Part shown: piece by piece, positions 1-8,320 of the stretch
Position numbering within the stretch: the first letter of the stretch is position 1
Layout: every line of letters starts with the position of its first letter
Assembly: GCF_900090145.1 (NCBI RefSeq)
Contig: NZ_FMHI01000024.1
Coordinates: 1-64,000 of the forward strand
From: Streptomyces sp. WMMB 322
GTDB lineage: Bacteria; Actinomycetota; Actinomycetes; Streptomycetales; Streptomycetaceae
Direction of reading: 5' to 3'
DNA: 64,000 bases
Made by a program: the position numbers and the translations under genes
The notes under the pieces: model-generated
Database searches by the model: none
What the model was told of the DNA's origin: nothing
Seen by the model: the letters and a program-made list of their open reading frames with translations, nothing else

Positions 1-309
1 GACGCCGGCCATCTGGCCTCTGCGGCCGGACTGGTGCCGGTCCCGCGTGACTCCGGGCGCCGCACCGGCAACCTGCACCGGCCCCAGCGCTACAGCCGCC
101 GCCTGCGCCGGGTGTTCTACATGTCCGCGCAGACCAGCATCATTCGCGAGGGACCGAACCGGGACTTCTACCTCAAGAAGCGCGGAGAGGGCTGCAAACA
201 CGTCCAGGCCATCATCGCCCTGGCCCGCCGACGAGCGAGCGTGATGTGGGCGCTGCTGCGTGACGGAAGGGTCTTCACCTCCGCCCCACCGGTCACGCAA
301 GCCGCTTGA
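1..309 (+). CDS. IS110-family transposase, C-terminal part (5' end outside window)
   Basis: The reading frame is open from base 1 to the TGA at 307-309, giving 102 residues of the C-terminal Transposase_20 region of an IS110/IS116/IS902-type transposase. Typical marks are the AGLVPVPRDSG segment near the start (the family's proposed catalytic serine lies in such a segment), then a basic stretch and the FYMSAQTS and FYLKKRGEGCKHVQA blocks. IS110 enzymes join a RuvC-like DEDD domain to this serine-containing domain and recombine DNA under guidance of an element-encoded RNA. The N-terminal DEDD half lies to the left, so it cannot be judged whether the copy is intact. The fold assignment is confident; activity is unknown. 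Confidence 0.85.
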   Translation, partial: DAGHLASAAGLVPVPRDSGRRTGNLHRPQRYSRRLRRVFYMSAQTSIIREGPNRDFYLKKRGEGCKHVQAIIALARRRASVMWALLRDGRVFTSAPPVTQAA

Positions 310-574
310 TTTCGTCATTGAGACTCCTGCGGGGCGGGCGACGGGTCGGGCGGTTCGGGACGACCGTAGAAGTTGAAGTTACCTTGAAGTCAATGGTTCG
401 GTGTGCGGGCACTCCGTTCGTCGGCGGACGTCACCCGGGGCACCGCGGTACGCCCTGCTCCCGTACCGCTCCGATGTCGGCCGGAAGCGGAACCCGTGGA
501 CTCCGGGTGATGGGTGATCAGCCCTCCGCGAGGGGCTTTGACCGGCTGTGATGGCACAGCGACAGGGTGTCGTG
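310..574. other. Intergenic: probable right flank of the IS110 element
   Basis: There is no convincing coding sequence between the transposase stop and the repeats in front of the DUF397 gene. The stretch should include the right end of the IS110 element. IS110-type elements often lack clear terminal inverted repeats, and I could not fix the boundary. Related elements encode a guide RNA in a non-coding end, so this interval is a place to look for one, but I see no diagnostic structure. Confidence 0.4.
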
Positions 575-610
575 CACGTGCATCGGCACATGCATAAGCA
601 CATGAACGGG
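575..610 (+). promoter_or_regulatory. Three 12-bp direct repeats (CACRTGMA core) upstream of the DUF397 gene
   Basis: Three head-to-tail 12-mers can be read: CACGTGCATCGG (575-586), CACATGCATAAG (587-598) and CACATGAACGGG (599-610). They end 85 bp before the DUF397 start. The same CA[CG][AG]TGCA core at the same 12-bp spacing recurs at 1814-1837 between the ATP-binding gene and the XRE regulator gene. I infer an operator for the XRE protein encoded in this set; no footprint data are available here. Confidence 0.6.
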
Positions 611-695
611 GCTATGATCCGGGGCAGTTGAAGGACAACGGTGTCCCCACCGCGCACTGTGCGACACCCCCCACCGCACCAGCCGGGAGATCCAA

Positions 696-935
696 GTGCC
701 TCACCCGTACAACGGCATGGCCGCCAGGGACCTGCACGGGGTCGAGTGGCAGAAGAGCCGGCACAGCAACTCGCAGGGAACCTGCGTGGAGTTCGCGAAG
801 CTCCCTGGCGGTGACATCGCCGTACGGAACTCGCGCTTCCCGGACGGCCCGGCGCTGCTCTACACACCCGCGGAAATCGAAGCGATGCTTCTCGGCGTCA
901 AGGACGGCGAGTTCGACCACCTCGTGCAGGACTGA
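696..935 (+). CDS. DUF397 domain protein
   Basis: A 79-residue protein that is essentially a single DUF397 domain: a WQKSRHSNSQGTCVEFA block, a VRNSRFPDGPAL block and a terminal helix. The GTG at 696 is used because a purine-rich GGGAGA lies at 684-689 and the first residues match the family. DUF397 proteins abound in Streptomyces beside XRE-DUF5753 regulators, as in the whiJ- and abaA-type loci, where they are thought to modulate the partner regulator. Here the matching XRE gene lies about 1 kb downstream, past a convergent ATPase gene. The molecular activity of the domain is not established; it resembles the antitoxin-like half of a pair. Confidence 0.85.
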   Translation: MPHPYNGMAARDLHGVEWQKSRHSNSQGTCVEFAKLPGGDIAVRNSRFPDGPALLYTPAEIEAMLLGVKDGEFDHLVQD

Positions 936-1135
936 CCCCGCTGCGGCAGCCGGGCCGTCAGTGAAGACGCCTTTTTTGCGGCGGAGGTTGAGCCGTCCGC
1001 CGGCGAATCACGGAACACGACGGCCGGCCCCGGCGCCGTTCCGGCCGCCTCGCACTCCGGCGCCCTCACGCCCCGGAGCCGTGACTCCCGTGCCGCGGGT
1101 GCGGCCCGCCAGGATGCGGCCTGCCCGGGTGCGGA

Positions 1136-1651
1136 CTAAAGGGGCCGCACGGACGTGAGGCGGAAGAGCGCCCAGACGACCTTGCCGCGCATCATGCCGG
1201 TCATCGGATGCCAGCCCCAGCCGTCGCTGAAGGACTCCACGAGGCACAGACCCCGGCCCGACTCGGCGGTGAAGTCCCCGTACTCGGTGCAGTTGTTGGT
1301 GGTCTCCGGCGGCGCGCCGCTCGGGTCGCGCACGGCGCACACCAGCCGTGACGCCCAGCGCATCAGGTCGAGTCTCACCGGGGAGGACGGGTCGGGCACC
1401 GGGGTCGGCGGAGCCGTCAGTCCGTGTCGCAGTGCGTTGGTCACCAGTTCCGAGACGACGAGGGCGACGGTGTCGAACTCGCCCTCCAGCCGCCAGCGTT
1501 GCAGCGTCTCACGGGTGAAGTCCCGTGCACTCTTGACCGCGTCGAAGCGAGCCGGAAGTGCACAGGTGGCGGACCCGGAGACGGTCGAGTGGTCGAGGTG
1601 CGGGAGGCCGCGCCACAAGGGCTCCAGCACAGTCGATCCTTCGGTCCCCAT
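1136..1651 (-). CDS. ATP-binding protein, GHKL/HATPase (anti-sigma-factor-like)
   Basis: A 171-residue single-domain GHKL ATPase of the RsbW/SpoIIAB-like group common in Streptomyces. The N-box can be read as VSELVTNALRHG, followed by a DPSG motif in the G1 position and a GRGL...V block for the G2 motif. The frame is open well upstream of 1651, but the conserved PARFDAVKSARDFTRETL region begins shortly after the ATG at 1651, so that start is preferred. It is divergent from the XRE gene and convergent with the DUF397 gene. Together the three make the XRE/DUF397/ATPase set of WhiJ-type regulatory loci. Whether it binds a sigma factor is unknown. Confidence 0.8.
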   Translation of the reverse strand: MGTEGSTVLEPLWRGLPHLDHSTVSGSATCALPARFDAVKSARDFTRETLQRWRLEGEFDTVALVVSELVTNALRHGLTAPPTPVPDPSSPVRLDLMRWASRLVCAVRDPSGAPPETTNNCTEYGDFTAESGRGLCLVESFSDGWGWHPMTGMMRGKVVWALFRLTSVRPL

Positions 1652-1813
1652 GACGAGCCACTCCTGGCGTTCGCGGCAGTGATGATCCTGTGTGGATCCG
1701 GTCGAATTGCTGTCCCGATTGGTCTCGCTGTTCCTCGGTCCCCGTACCCCGTCTTCCACAACTGCCCTGACATGCAGTGCACTTGTCCGGTGCCCATGGT
1801 TCCCAATGCCCAC

Positions 1814-1837
1814 GGCAGATGCAAGGGCAGATGCACG
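1814..1837 (+). promoter_or_regulatory. Two 12-bp direct repeats (CAGATGCA core) in the ATPase-XRE divergent promoter region
   Basis: GGCAGATGCAAG (1814-1825) and GGCAGATGCACG (1826-1837) are adjacent and followed by TGCAC; a related CATGCAGTGCAC lies at 1771-1782. The core and 12-bp period match the repeats at 575-610. The site sits about 100 bp before the XRE start, inside the 284-bp divergent intergenic region, and is a plausible shared operator. I saw no clear -35/-10 pair. Confidence 0.55.
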
Positions 1838-1935
1838 TGCACGCGAGACTTTCGATCGTGTGTAATCACCCGGGCACGCAACGAAGCGCATTGATGGCAC
1901 ACTTCCTTCAGAGCAGGGTGAAGGGTTCCTCGAAA

Positions 1936-2841
1936 ATGGAGACACAACCGGCAATGGGTGTGAGCGGCGGCGCAATCGGGGCGAGTGGCTCAAGCGGGTC
2001 GATGGTGCGGCGCATCCTGCTCGGCTCTCAGCTCCGCCGCCTCCGAGAGTCCTGCGGCGTCACCCGCGAGGCGGCCGGTTATTCGATCCGCGCATCCGAA
2101 TCCAAGATCAGCAGGATGGAGTTGGGCCGCGTGAGCTTCAAAGCCCGTGACGTGGCCGACCTGTTGACGCTCTACGGAGTGGTCGACGAAACCGAGCGGG
2201 AGCCGCTGCTCGGGCTCGCGAGGGAATCGAGCATAGCCGGGTGGTGGCACAGCTACAGCGACGTGCTGCCCGGCTGGTTCCAGACGTACGTCGGCCTGGA
2301 GGGGTCCGCCTCCCACATCAACACCTATGAAGTGCAGTTCGTGCACGGCCTGTTGCAGACGGAGGAGTACGCGCGCGCCGTCGTCACCGCCGGCCACCAG
2401 AGCCACATCCCGTACGAGGAGGTCGAGCGCCGCGTCGCCCTGCGCGCCGAGAGGCAGAAGCTGCTGTCCGGTGAGAACGCCCCGAAGCTGCTGTGCATCC
2501 TCGACGAGGCCGCGTTGCGCCGCCCGTTCGGCTCGCACGAGATCATGGACGCCCAGCTGCGCCATCTCGCCGAGGTCTCGGAGTCGCCCAACATCACCCT
2601 TCAGATCGTGCCGTTCGAGCTGGGCGGTCACCCGGCCGAGAGCGGTGCCTTCACGCTCCTGCGCTTCCCCGAGTCCGATCTGAACGACGTGGTGTATCTC
2701 GAGCAGTTGACCAGTGCTCTTTACCTGGACAAGAAAGATGAAGTCGCCCACTATGACCAGGTGTTGAGCCGACTGGTGAAGGACAGTCTGTCCCCCGTGC
2801 GCACGCGCGATCATCTTCAGGCAATACGCCGGCTCGGCTGA
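1936..2841 (+). CDS. XRE-family regulator with DUF5753 domain
   Basis: A 301-residue regulator. Residues from about 25 to 85 form an XRE helix-turn-helix (SQLRRLRESCGVTREAAGYSI, then SESKISRMELGR). The rest matches DUF5753, with the usual blocks FQTYVGLEGSA, FVHGLLQTEEYARAV, EERVALRAERQ-like and FELGGHPAESGAFTLLRF. Upstream in-frame starts exist, but the ATG at 1936 has GAAGGG ten bases ahead and gives the family's normal length. Proteins of this class (WhiJ-like) are DNA-binding repressors paired with DUF397 partners. The 12-bp repeats in front of this gene and the DUF397 gene suggest it controls both. No ligand is known. Confidence 0.85.
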   Translation: METQPAMGVSGGAIGASGSSGSMVRRILLGSQLRRLRESCGVTREAAGYSIRASESKISRMELGRVSFKARDVADLLTLYGVVDETEREPLLGLARESSIAGWWHSYSDVLPGWFQTYVGLEGSASHINTYEVQFVHGLLQTEEYARAVVTAGHQSHIPYEEVERRVALRAERQKLLSGENAPKLLCILDEAALRRPFGSHEIMDAQLRHLAEVSESPNITLQIVPFELGGHPAESGAFTLLRFPESDLNDVVYLEQLTSALYLDKKDEVAHYDQVLSRLVKDSLSPVRTRDHLQAIRRLG

Positions 2842-2941
2842 ATTGCAAGTACGATGACCAGCTACCAGTACGGGAGTTGTGCCAGGTCCGCCAACCCCAG
2901 GCGGCGTTGCACAACTTGTTCCTGCCCCACGAAGGAATGAC

Positions 2942-4399
2942 ATGTCCTACTTCACGGACCTGGCGCTTCAGTACATAGACGGCCAGTGGTGCGAAGGAAG
3001 CGGCTCCTGGGATGTCATCGACTTCGACCCGTTCAACGACGACAAGCTCGCCGCCATCACGGTCGCGACGTCCGAAGAGGTCGACCACGCCTACCGTGCG
3101 GCCGAACGGCACCAGCGCAACTGGGCGAAGACGAATCCGTACACGCGGCGGCAGGTCTTCGAGCGCGCGATCGGCATCATCGAGGACAACGAGCAGGAGA
3201 TCAGCGAGGCGCTCATCGCCGAGGTCGGCGGTACGCGGCTGAAAGCGAACATAGAGCTCCACCAGACCAAGGAATTCCTGCGTGAGGCCGTCCACTTGGC
3301 GCTGCGTGCCGAGGGCCGGATCTTGCCGTCACCGATCGACGGCAAGGAAAACCGTGTGCACCGCGTCCCCGTGGGGGTCGTGGGCGTCGTCACGCCGTAC
3401 CACTTCCCGCTGCTGCTGTCGCTGAAGACGGTCGCGCCGGCCCTCGCTCTCGGCAACGCCGTCGTCCTCAAGCCGCACCAGAACTCGCCGGTGTGCGGCG
3501 GTTCGCTGGTCGCCAAGATCCTTGAGGACGCGGGACTTCCGCCCGGCGTGCTGAACGTCGTGATCAGCGACACCGCCGAGATCGGTGACACGTTCATCTC
3601 GCACCCGGTGCCGAAGGTCATCTCCTTCACGGGCTCCGAACCGGTGGGCCGTCAGGTCGCCACCGTGGCCGCCTCGCACTTCAAGCGCGCGGTGCTGGAG
3701 ATGGGCGGCAACAGCGCGCTCCTCGTCCTGGACGACGCAGACCTCGACTACGCGGTGGACGCCGCGGTCTTCAGCCGTTTCGTGCACCAGGGCCAGGTGT
3801 GCATGTCGGCCAACCGCATCATCGTCGACCAGAGCATCTGCAAGGCGTTCAACGAGAAGTTCACCGCCAAGGTGAAGACCTTGAAGGCGGGCGACCCCCG
3901 CGATCCCGACACCCAGATCGGGCCGCTCATCAACCCCGTCCAGGCCGACAAGGTCCACTCGCTCGTGGAGCGCACCATCGCGGAGGGCGCGACCGCCCTC
4001 GTGCGCGGCACGAAGCGGGGCAACCTCATCTCGCCGACCATCCTCACCGACCTCCCCGACGGCTCGCCCGCTCTGCGGGAGGAGATCCTCGGCCCCGTGG
4101 CCCTGGTCATCCCGGTCGACGGCGAGGACGAGGCCGTGCGCGTCGCGAACGACACCCCGTACGGTCTGGGCGGCGCCGTGCACACCGGCAACATCGACCG
4201 TGGTCTGCGCGTGGCCGACCGGATCGAGACCGGCATGGTCCACATCAACGACACCACGGTGGTCGACGAGCCGATCGTCCCGTTCGGCGGCGAGAAGAAC
4301 TCCGGCCTGGGCAGGCTCAACGGCGAACAGATGGTGGACGCCTTCACCACCACCAAGTGGATCTCCATCCAGCACGACCGCAGCGGCTTCCCCTTCTGA
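2942..4399 (+). CDS. Aldehyde dehydrogenase family protein (NAD(P)+-dependent)
   Basis: A 485-residue aldehyde dehydrogenase that should oxidise an aldehyde to its acid with NAD(P)+. Hallmarks: TPYHFP at 151-156 (variant of TPWNFP), the nucleotide-binding Lys in VLKPHQNSP (about 177), SFTGSEPVGR at 228-237, general-base Glu253 in LEMGGN and catalytic Cys287 in HQGQVCMSANR. The C-terminal PFGGEKNSGLGR block is present. ATG 2942 with GAAGGA upstream fits the family's start better than the upstream in-frame codons. It stands alone after the XRE gene. The sequence resembles the aromatic/vanillin-type branch, but the substrate cannot be assigned. Confidence 0.9.
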   Translation: MSYFTDLALQYIDGQWCEGSGSWDVIDFDPFNDDKLAAITVATSEEVDHAYRAAERHQRNWAKTNPYTRRQVFERAIGIIEDNEQEISEALIAEVGGTRLKANIELHQTKEFLREAVHLALRAEGRILPSPIDGKENRVHRVPVGVVGVVTPYHFPLLLSLKTVAPALALGNAVVLKPHQNSPVCGGSLVAKILEDAGLPPGVLNVVISDTAEIGDTFISHPVPKVISFTGSEPVGRQVATVAASHFKRAVLEMGGNSALLVLDDADLDYAVDAAVFSRFVHQGQVCMSANRIIVDQSICKAFNEKFTAKVKTLKAGDPRDPDTQIGPLINPVQADKVHSLVERTIAEGATALVRGTKRGNLISPTILTDLPDGSPALREEILGPVALVIPVDGEDEAVRVANDTPYGLGGAVHTGNIDRGLRVADRIETGMVHINDTTVVDEPIVPFGGEKNSGLGRLNGEQMVDAFTTTKWISIQHDRSGFPF

Positions 4400-4521
4400 G
4401 GCACAGGGAGAGCGGCGGCGCCGTCGCCACCCTTGAGGACAGATCCTGGCCGCAAGGCCGCCTAGCGTTGCCGTCATCGAGAGACGCCGGAACGGGCGGC
4501 TCCTGGCGGAAGGTGACGACC

Positions 4522-5106
4522 ATGCCCGTAGTCGTGAAGCCGGAGGAAACCGGTGACGAGCGCGGTGCGCTCCTGGCCTATCTGGACGCCCAGCGCGGCG
4601 GCATCCGGCGCTCGCTGCACGGGCTGACCGAGGAGCAGGCCCGCAGCGTCCCCTCGGCCAGTGCGCTCTCGCTCGCGGGGGTGCTCAAGCACGTCGCGGT
4701 GGGGGAGCGCGGCTGGCTGCGCACTCTCCGGGCCGGCGGCGAGGAGTTCGACTACGCGGCCTCGGCCGGTGAGTGGGAGGACAGCTTCCACCCGGGCGAC
4801 GGTGAGACCGTCCAGGTGCTGCTCGACCTCTACGAACGTGTGGCGAACGAGACCGACGCGGCCGTGCGCGCCCTCGGTTCGCTGAACGAGACGTTCGAGG
4901 CGCCCAGGGTGCCGTGGGACGAGGGCGGCAAGCGCTCCTGGCGCTGGGCGCTCCTGCACCTCATCGAGGAGACCGCGCGGCACGCGGGGCACGCCGACGT
5001 CATCAGGGAGAGCATCGACGGCAAGGGCGCCTTCGACCTCGTCTTCGAGACCGGAGCCATGCCCGAGCCGGACTGGTCGGCCTTCGGGGGCGCCCCCCAG
5101 GAGTAG
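4522..5106 (+). CDS. DinB-like protein (DUF664 family)
   Basis: A 194-residue four-helix-bundle protein of the DinB/DUF664 superfamily. The first histidine lies in VLKHVAVGERGW and the last pair in LLHLIEETARHAGHADVIRE; in the family these histidines bind a divalent metal. Several actinobacterial members are mycothiol-dependent transferases or isomerases, so a thiol-transferase role is possible but unproven. ATG 4522 follows GGAAGGTG. It lies 122 bp after the aldehyde dehydrogenase and 122 bp before a PadR regulator on the same strand. Confidence 0.82.
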   Translation: MPVVVKPEETGDERGALLAYLDAQRGGIRRSLHGLTEEQARSVPSASALSLAGVLKHVAVGERGWLRTLRAGGEEFDYAASAGEWEDSFHPGDGETVQVLLDLYERVANETDAAVRALGSLNETFEAPRVPWDEGGKRSWRWALLHLIEETARHAGHADVIRESIDGKGAFDLVFETGAMPEPDWSAFGGAPQE

Positions 5107-5228
5107 CCGCCGGTTGCCGGCGCGCGGCCCCGCAGCCCGCTTCGTCGCCCGCGCACCGCCGGTCCGGGACACCACCCCCTAGGCTTGCGGCGACGCGGCG
5201 CGACGCGCCGGAGTGCGAGAGGGAGACG

Positions 5229-5849
5229 ATGTCGGCGATCCGGCTGCTGGTGCTGGGCGCGGTGCGCCAACACGGGCGGGCACACGGCTACATGGTCCGC
5301 AACGACCTGGAGTTCTGGGGCGCCCACGAGTGGTCCAACGCCAAACCGGGCTCGATCTACCACGCTCTCAAGCAGCTGGCCAAGCAGGGCCTGCTGCGCC
5401 AGTACGAGACCGCCCCGAGCACGGCCGGCGGCCCGCCCCGCACGCAGTACGAGGTGACCGAGGCCGGCGACGCCGAGTTCATGAGGCTCCTGCGCCACGC
5501 GCTCACCTCCATCGACGAGAAGCAGGACGTGCTCACCTCGGGCGTCGGCTTCATCGTCGACCTGCCCCGCGACGAGGCCGTGTCGCTGCTCAAGAAGCGC
5601 ATCGCGGCCCTTGAGGAGTGGCGGCAGGAGGTGACGCGCCACTGGGCGCCGGACGAGAGCACCCCCGAGGAGTGGGGCCACATCGGCGAGATCATGAAGC
5701 TCTGGGTCCACAACGCCGACAGCGGCGCCGAGTGGGCGCGAGCTCTCGTGGAGCGCCTCGAGAACGGTGCGTACGTGATGGCGGGCGAGGGCGAGCGGCA
5801 GGTCGACGTGCTCCCGCCCGGCACCGGGAACCCGTTCGCGGGCCGGTGA
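5229..5849 (+). CDS. PadR-family transcriptional regulator
   Basis: A 206-residue PadR-type repressor. The N-terminal winged helix contains LLVLGAVRQHGRAHGYMVRNDL, SIYHALKQLAKQGLL and the wing RTQYEVTEAG. A C-terminal helical (Vir_act_alpha_C-like) part from about residue 95 supports dimerisation. ATG 5229 follows GAGGGAGA. PadR proteins usually repress a neighbouring transporter or detoxification gene; here the next forward gene is a ThrE-type exporter 440 bp away and the previous one is the DinB-like gene. The regulated target and ligand are unknown. Confidence 0.88.
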   Translation: MSAIRLLVLGAVRQHGRAHGYMVRNDLEFWGAHEWSNAKPGSIYHALKQLAKQGLLRQYETAPSTAGGPPRTQYEVTEAGDAEFMRLLRHALTSIDEKQDVLTSGVGFIVDLPRDEAVSLLKKRIAALEEWRQEVTRHWAPDESTPEEWGHIGEIMKLWVHNADSGAEWARALVERLENGAYVMAGEGERQVDVLPPGTGNPFAGR

Positions 5850-6291
5850 AGCAGCTCATCGGCATGGACCTCTGACGCGTTCACCTCGCCCGGCACCATG
5901 CCTTGTGGACGGGCGCGGTCGCCGGGTGGACCCCGATGTCGGCCACCCCACCGCGCAGGCCGTACGCGAACTGTTCGCCAACCCCGTGCGGGGCGAGGGC
6001 GGTTCGTGAGCGACGGAGCACACCCTGCTGCCTGCCGTGGCCTGGCCGTCGCCCCCGGTGTGGTGTTCTTCACGCTCCCCGTGCGCCGTTGCCGGGCGCT
6101 GGGCCGCTGAAGAGGCCCGGCGGCGCACCACACGGCCTTCCGCCCGTCCCCGACGCCGTCCCGGGCGTGTCGGGAAGCACCCTCACGGGCACCCTGACCG
6201 GGACTTCCACCCGGGGGCGCTCATATGCTTCGGAGGAGCGGACGGGGGCGGACGAAGGCCGCGGATGCGACAGTCAGGGAGGGGGCAGAAA
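5850..6291. other. Intergenic with a possible gene remnant (5905-6009)
   Basis: No full gene is seen. A short in-frame stretch at 5905-6009 (+) reads like the C-terminal tail of a protein (…HPTAQAVRELFANPV…) and could be a decayed gene end, but I do not recognise the family. A strong Shine-Dalgarno (AGGGAGGGGG, about 6276-6285) marks the start of the downstream exporter. Confidence 0.35.
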
Positions 6292-7947
6292 GTGGGCGGG
6301 GAGCGGAAGCGCAACGGCCGGACGGTGGAGAACGGGGACTCCCCGGAGGAGACCCGGCAGCAACTCGCCGACGAGGTGCACAGCGCGTTCACACCGCCCC
6401 TGGGCATGCCGCTGCCACCAATACCCGAGGACGAGCACCCGAGCTCGGAATTCGCAATTCCCGAGGGGCTGTTGACATCGCCGCCGCAGGACTTCGGCAG
6501 CGCCTTCACCCCGCCGGACGGCATCCCCAAGGTCTCCCTGATCAAGCCGGGCGGCCCCTGGCAGGACCGGATGCGCACCATGATCCGGATGCCGCTCGCG
6601 GAGCGGCCCGCGCCGGAGAGGCTCACCCGCTCCGAGGACACGGAGACCGGCCCCGCCGTGCCCCGCGTGCTCGACCTCACGCTGCGCATCGGCGAGTTGC
6701 TGCTCGCCGGCGGCGAGGGCGCCGAGGACGTCGAGGCCGCGATGTTCGGAGTGGCCCACGCGTTCGGGCTCGACCGCTGCGAGCCCACCGTCACCTTCAC
6801 GCTGATCTCGATCACGCACCAGCCCTCGCTGGTCGACGACCCGGTCACGGTCGGCCGGACCGTACGCCGCCGCGGCACGGACTACACGCGTCTCGCAGCA
6901 GTCTTCAGACTCGTCGACGACATCACCAAGGGCGACGTCACGCTGGAGGAGGCCTACCGGCGACTGGCCGCCATACGCCGTAACCGCCACCCGTACTCCA
7001 AGAACGCGCTGACCCTGGCCAGCGGTCTGCTCTCCGGCGCGGCGTCCCTGCTCGTCGGTGGCGACGCGCTGGTCTTCGTACTGGCGGCGATCGGCGCGAT
7101 GCTCGGCGACAGGCTGGCCTGGCTGTGCGCCGGGCGCGGGCTGCCGGAGTTCTACCAGTTCACGGTCGCGGCGGTGCCGCCCGCGGCGATGGGCGTCGCG
7201 GTGGCGCTCGTCGACTCGCAGGAGGCGACGAAGCTCAAGGCCGCGGCCGTCATCACCGGTGGTCTCTTCGCGCTGATACCCGGCCGGGCACTGGTGGCGG
7301 CCGTGCACGACGGCCTGACCGGCTTCTACATCACCGCGGCGGCCCGCCTTCTGGAGGTCATCTACCTCATCGTCGGCATCGTCGGCGGCGTACTGGTGAT
7401 GCTCTACATCGGCTCGAAGCTGGGCGCGGAACTCACGCCCGAGAACACGCACGGCGCGGTCAGTCCCGTGCTCCAGCTCTTCGCGGCGATGGTGCTGGCG
7501 CTGGCGTTCTGCGTGCTGCTCCAGCAGGAACGTCACACCGTGGTCCTGGCCACGCTCAACGGCGGTGTGGCCTGGCTGGTCTACGGGGCGCTGACGAATC
7601 CTCCGGTGAACGTCGACGCGGTGCCCGCGACGGTCACCGCGGCCGGACTGGTCGGCCTCTTCGGGCAGTTGATGTCCCGTTACCAGTTCTCCTCGTCGCT
7701 GCCGTACATCACGGCCGCGATCGGACCGCTCCTGCCCGGCAGCGCGATCTACTTCGGGCTGCTCAACATCGCCCAGGGCCACATGGACGAGGGCATCCTG
7801 AGCATGTCCAGGGCCGTCGCCCTCGCGCTGGCCATCGCCATCGGCGTCAATCTGGGCGGTGAGCTGGCCCGTCTGTTCATCAAGAGCCCCGGAGTCGAGA
7901 CGCCGCTGCCCGGCCGCCGCGCGGCCAAGCGCACCCGCGGCTTCTAG
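6292..7947 (+). CDS. ThrE-family threonine/serine exporter
   Basis: A 551-residue membrane protein of the ThrE family. About 110 polar N-terminal residues are followed by the cytoplasmic ThrE domain (LDLTLRIGELLLAGGEGAEDVEAAM, then FTLISITHQ) and about ten hydrophobic segments from LASGLLSGAASLLVGG onward, covering both ThrE halves (PF06738 and PF12821 type). The GTG at 6292 is chosen for its excellent ribosome-binding site; ATG 6265 is an alternative. The family exports threonine and serine in Corynebacterium; in Streptomyces the substrate is inferred only. The TAG stop at 7945-7947 is part of the terminal inverted repeat of the adjacent MITE, so the original C-terminus may have been longer. 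Confidence 0.85.
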   Translation: MGGERKRNGRTVENGDSPEETRQQLADEVHSAFTPPLGMPLPPIPEDEHPSSEFAIPEGLLTSPPQDFGSAFTPPDGIPKVSLIKPGGPWQDRMRTMIRMPLAERPAPERLTRSEDTETGPAVPRVLDLTLRIGELLLAGGEGAEDVEAAMFGVAHAFGLDRCEPTVTFTLISITHQPSLVDDPVTVGRTVRRRGTDYTRLAAVFRLVDDITKGDVTLEEAYRRLAAIRRNRHPYSKNALTLASGLLSGAASLLVGGDALVFVLAAIGAMLGDRLAWLCAGRGLPEFYQFTVAAVPPAAMGVAVALVDSQEATKLKAAAVITGGLFALIPGRALVAAVHDGLTGFYITAAARLLEVIYLIVGIVGGVLVMLYIGSKLGAELTPENTHGAVSPVLQLFAAMVLALAFCVLLQQERHTVVLATLNGGVAWLVYGALTNPPVNVDAVPATVTAAGLVGLFGQLMSRYQFSSSLPYITAAIGPLLPGSAIYFGLLNIAQGHMDEGILSMSRAVALALAIAIGVNLGGELARLFIKSPGVETPLPGRRAAKRTRGF

Positions 7948-8148
7948 GCCCTGTCTGACAAATCCCGTCTGGGCTGCGATGCCTGGCACGCACTCCCCCA
8001 GCCTTCGGCCGGGGGCGCCCCCACGCTGCGTTGTCGATCGTCGGCGCAGCCCGCTGCGCTCTCCTCCTCCGCCTTGCGACCGCACGCACCAGACACCGCA
8101 ACCCACGTCCTGACGGACGTACGACGCTATTTGTCAGACAGGGCCTAG
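7944..8148. mobile_element. MITE-like element with 20-bp perfect terminal inverted repeats
   Basis: CTAGGCCCTGTCTGACAAAT at 7944-7963 is matched exactly as reverse complement at 8129-8148. The 205-bp element carries no coding sequence. Inside is a C/G-rich palindrome (CCCCAGCCTTCGGCCGGGGG-type). The outer CTAG on both sides is self-palindromic and could be a 4-bp target duplication, as made by some IS5-group transposases, leaving a 16-bp repeat. No transposase for it is seen in the window, so it would need to be mobilised in trans. It overlaps the last four bases of the ThrE-type gene. Confidence 0.8.
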
Positions 8149-8320
8149 AACCGCCACTGCCCGCGTCGGGCATCCGGCCACCGCCATCCGGAGACGTCAG
8201 CGCCCGCAACCGCCGGGCAGCTCCGGCACGGACGAGGGTGCGCCCCCGCCGGCAGGGGACGCACCCTTCGGATTACGCCTTTCGTACGCTCCCGTCTCGC
8301 CGGGGGCCCGGATCGGTGCT

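Noticed and set aside
5903-6475. 190-codon forward open frame before the ThrE-type gene
   Set aside because: It has no recognisable protein pattern, runs into the exporter in another frame and lacks a ribosome-binding site; it looks like chance openness in GC-rich DNA.
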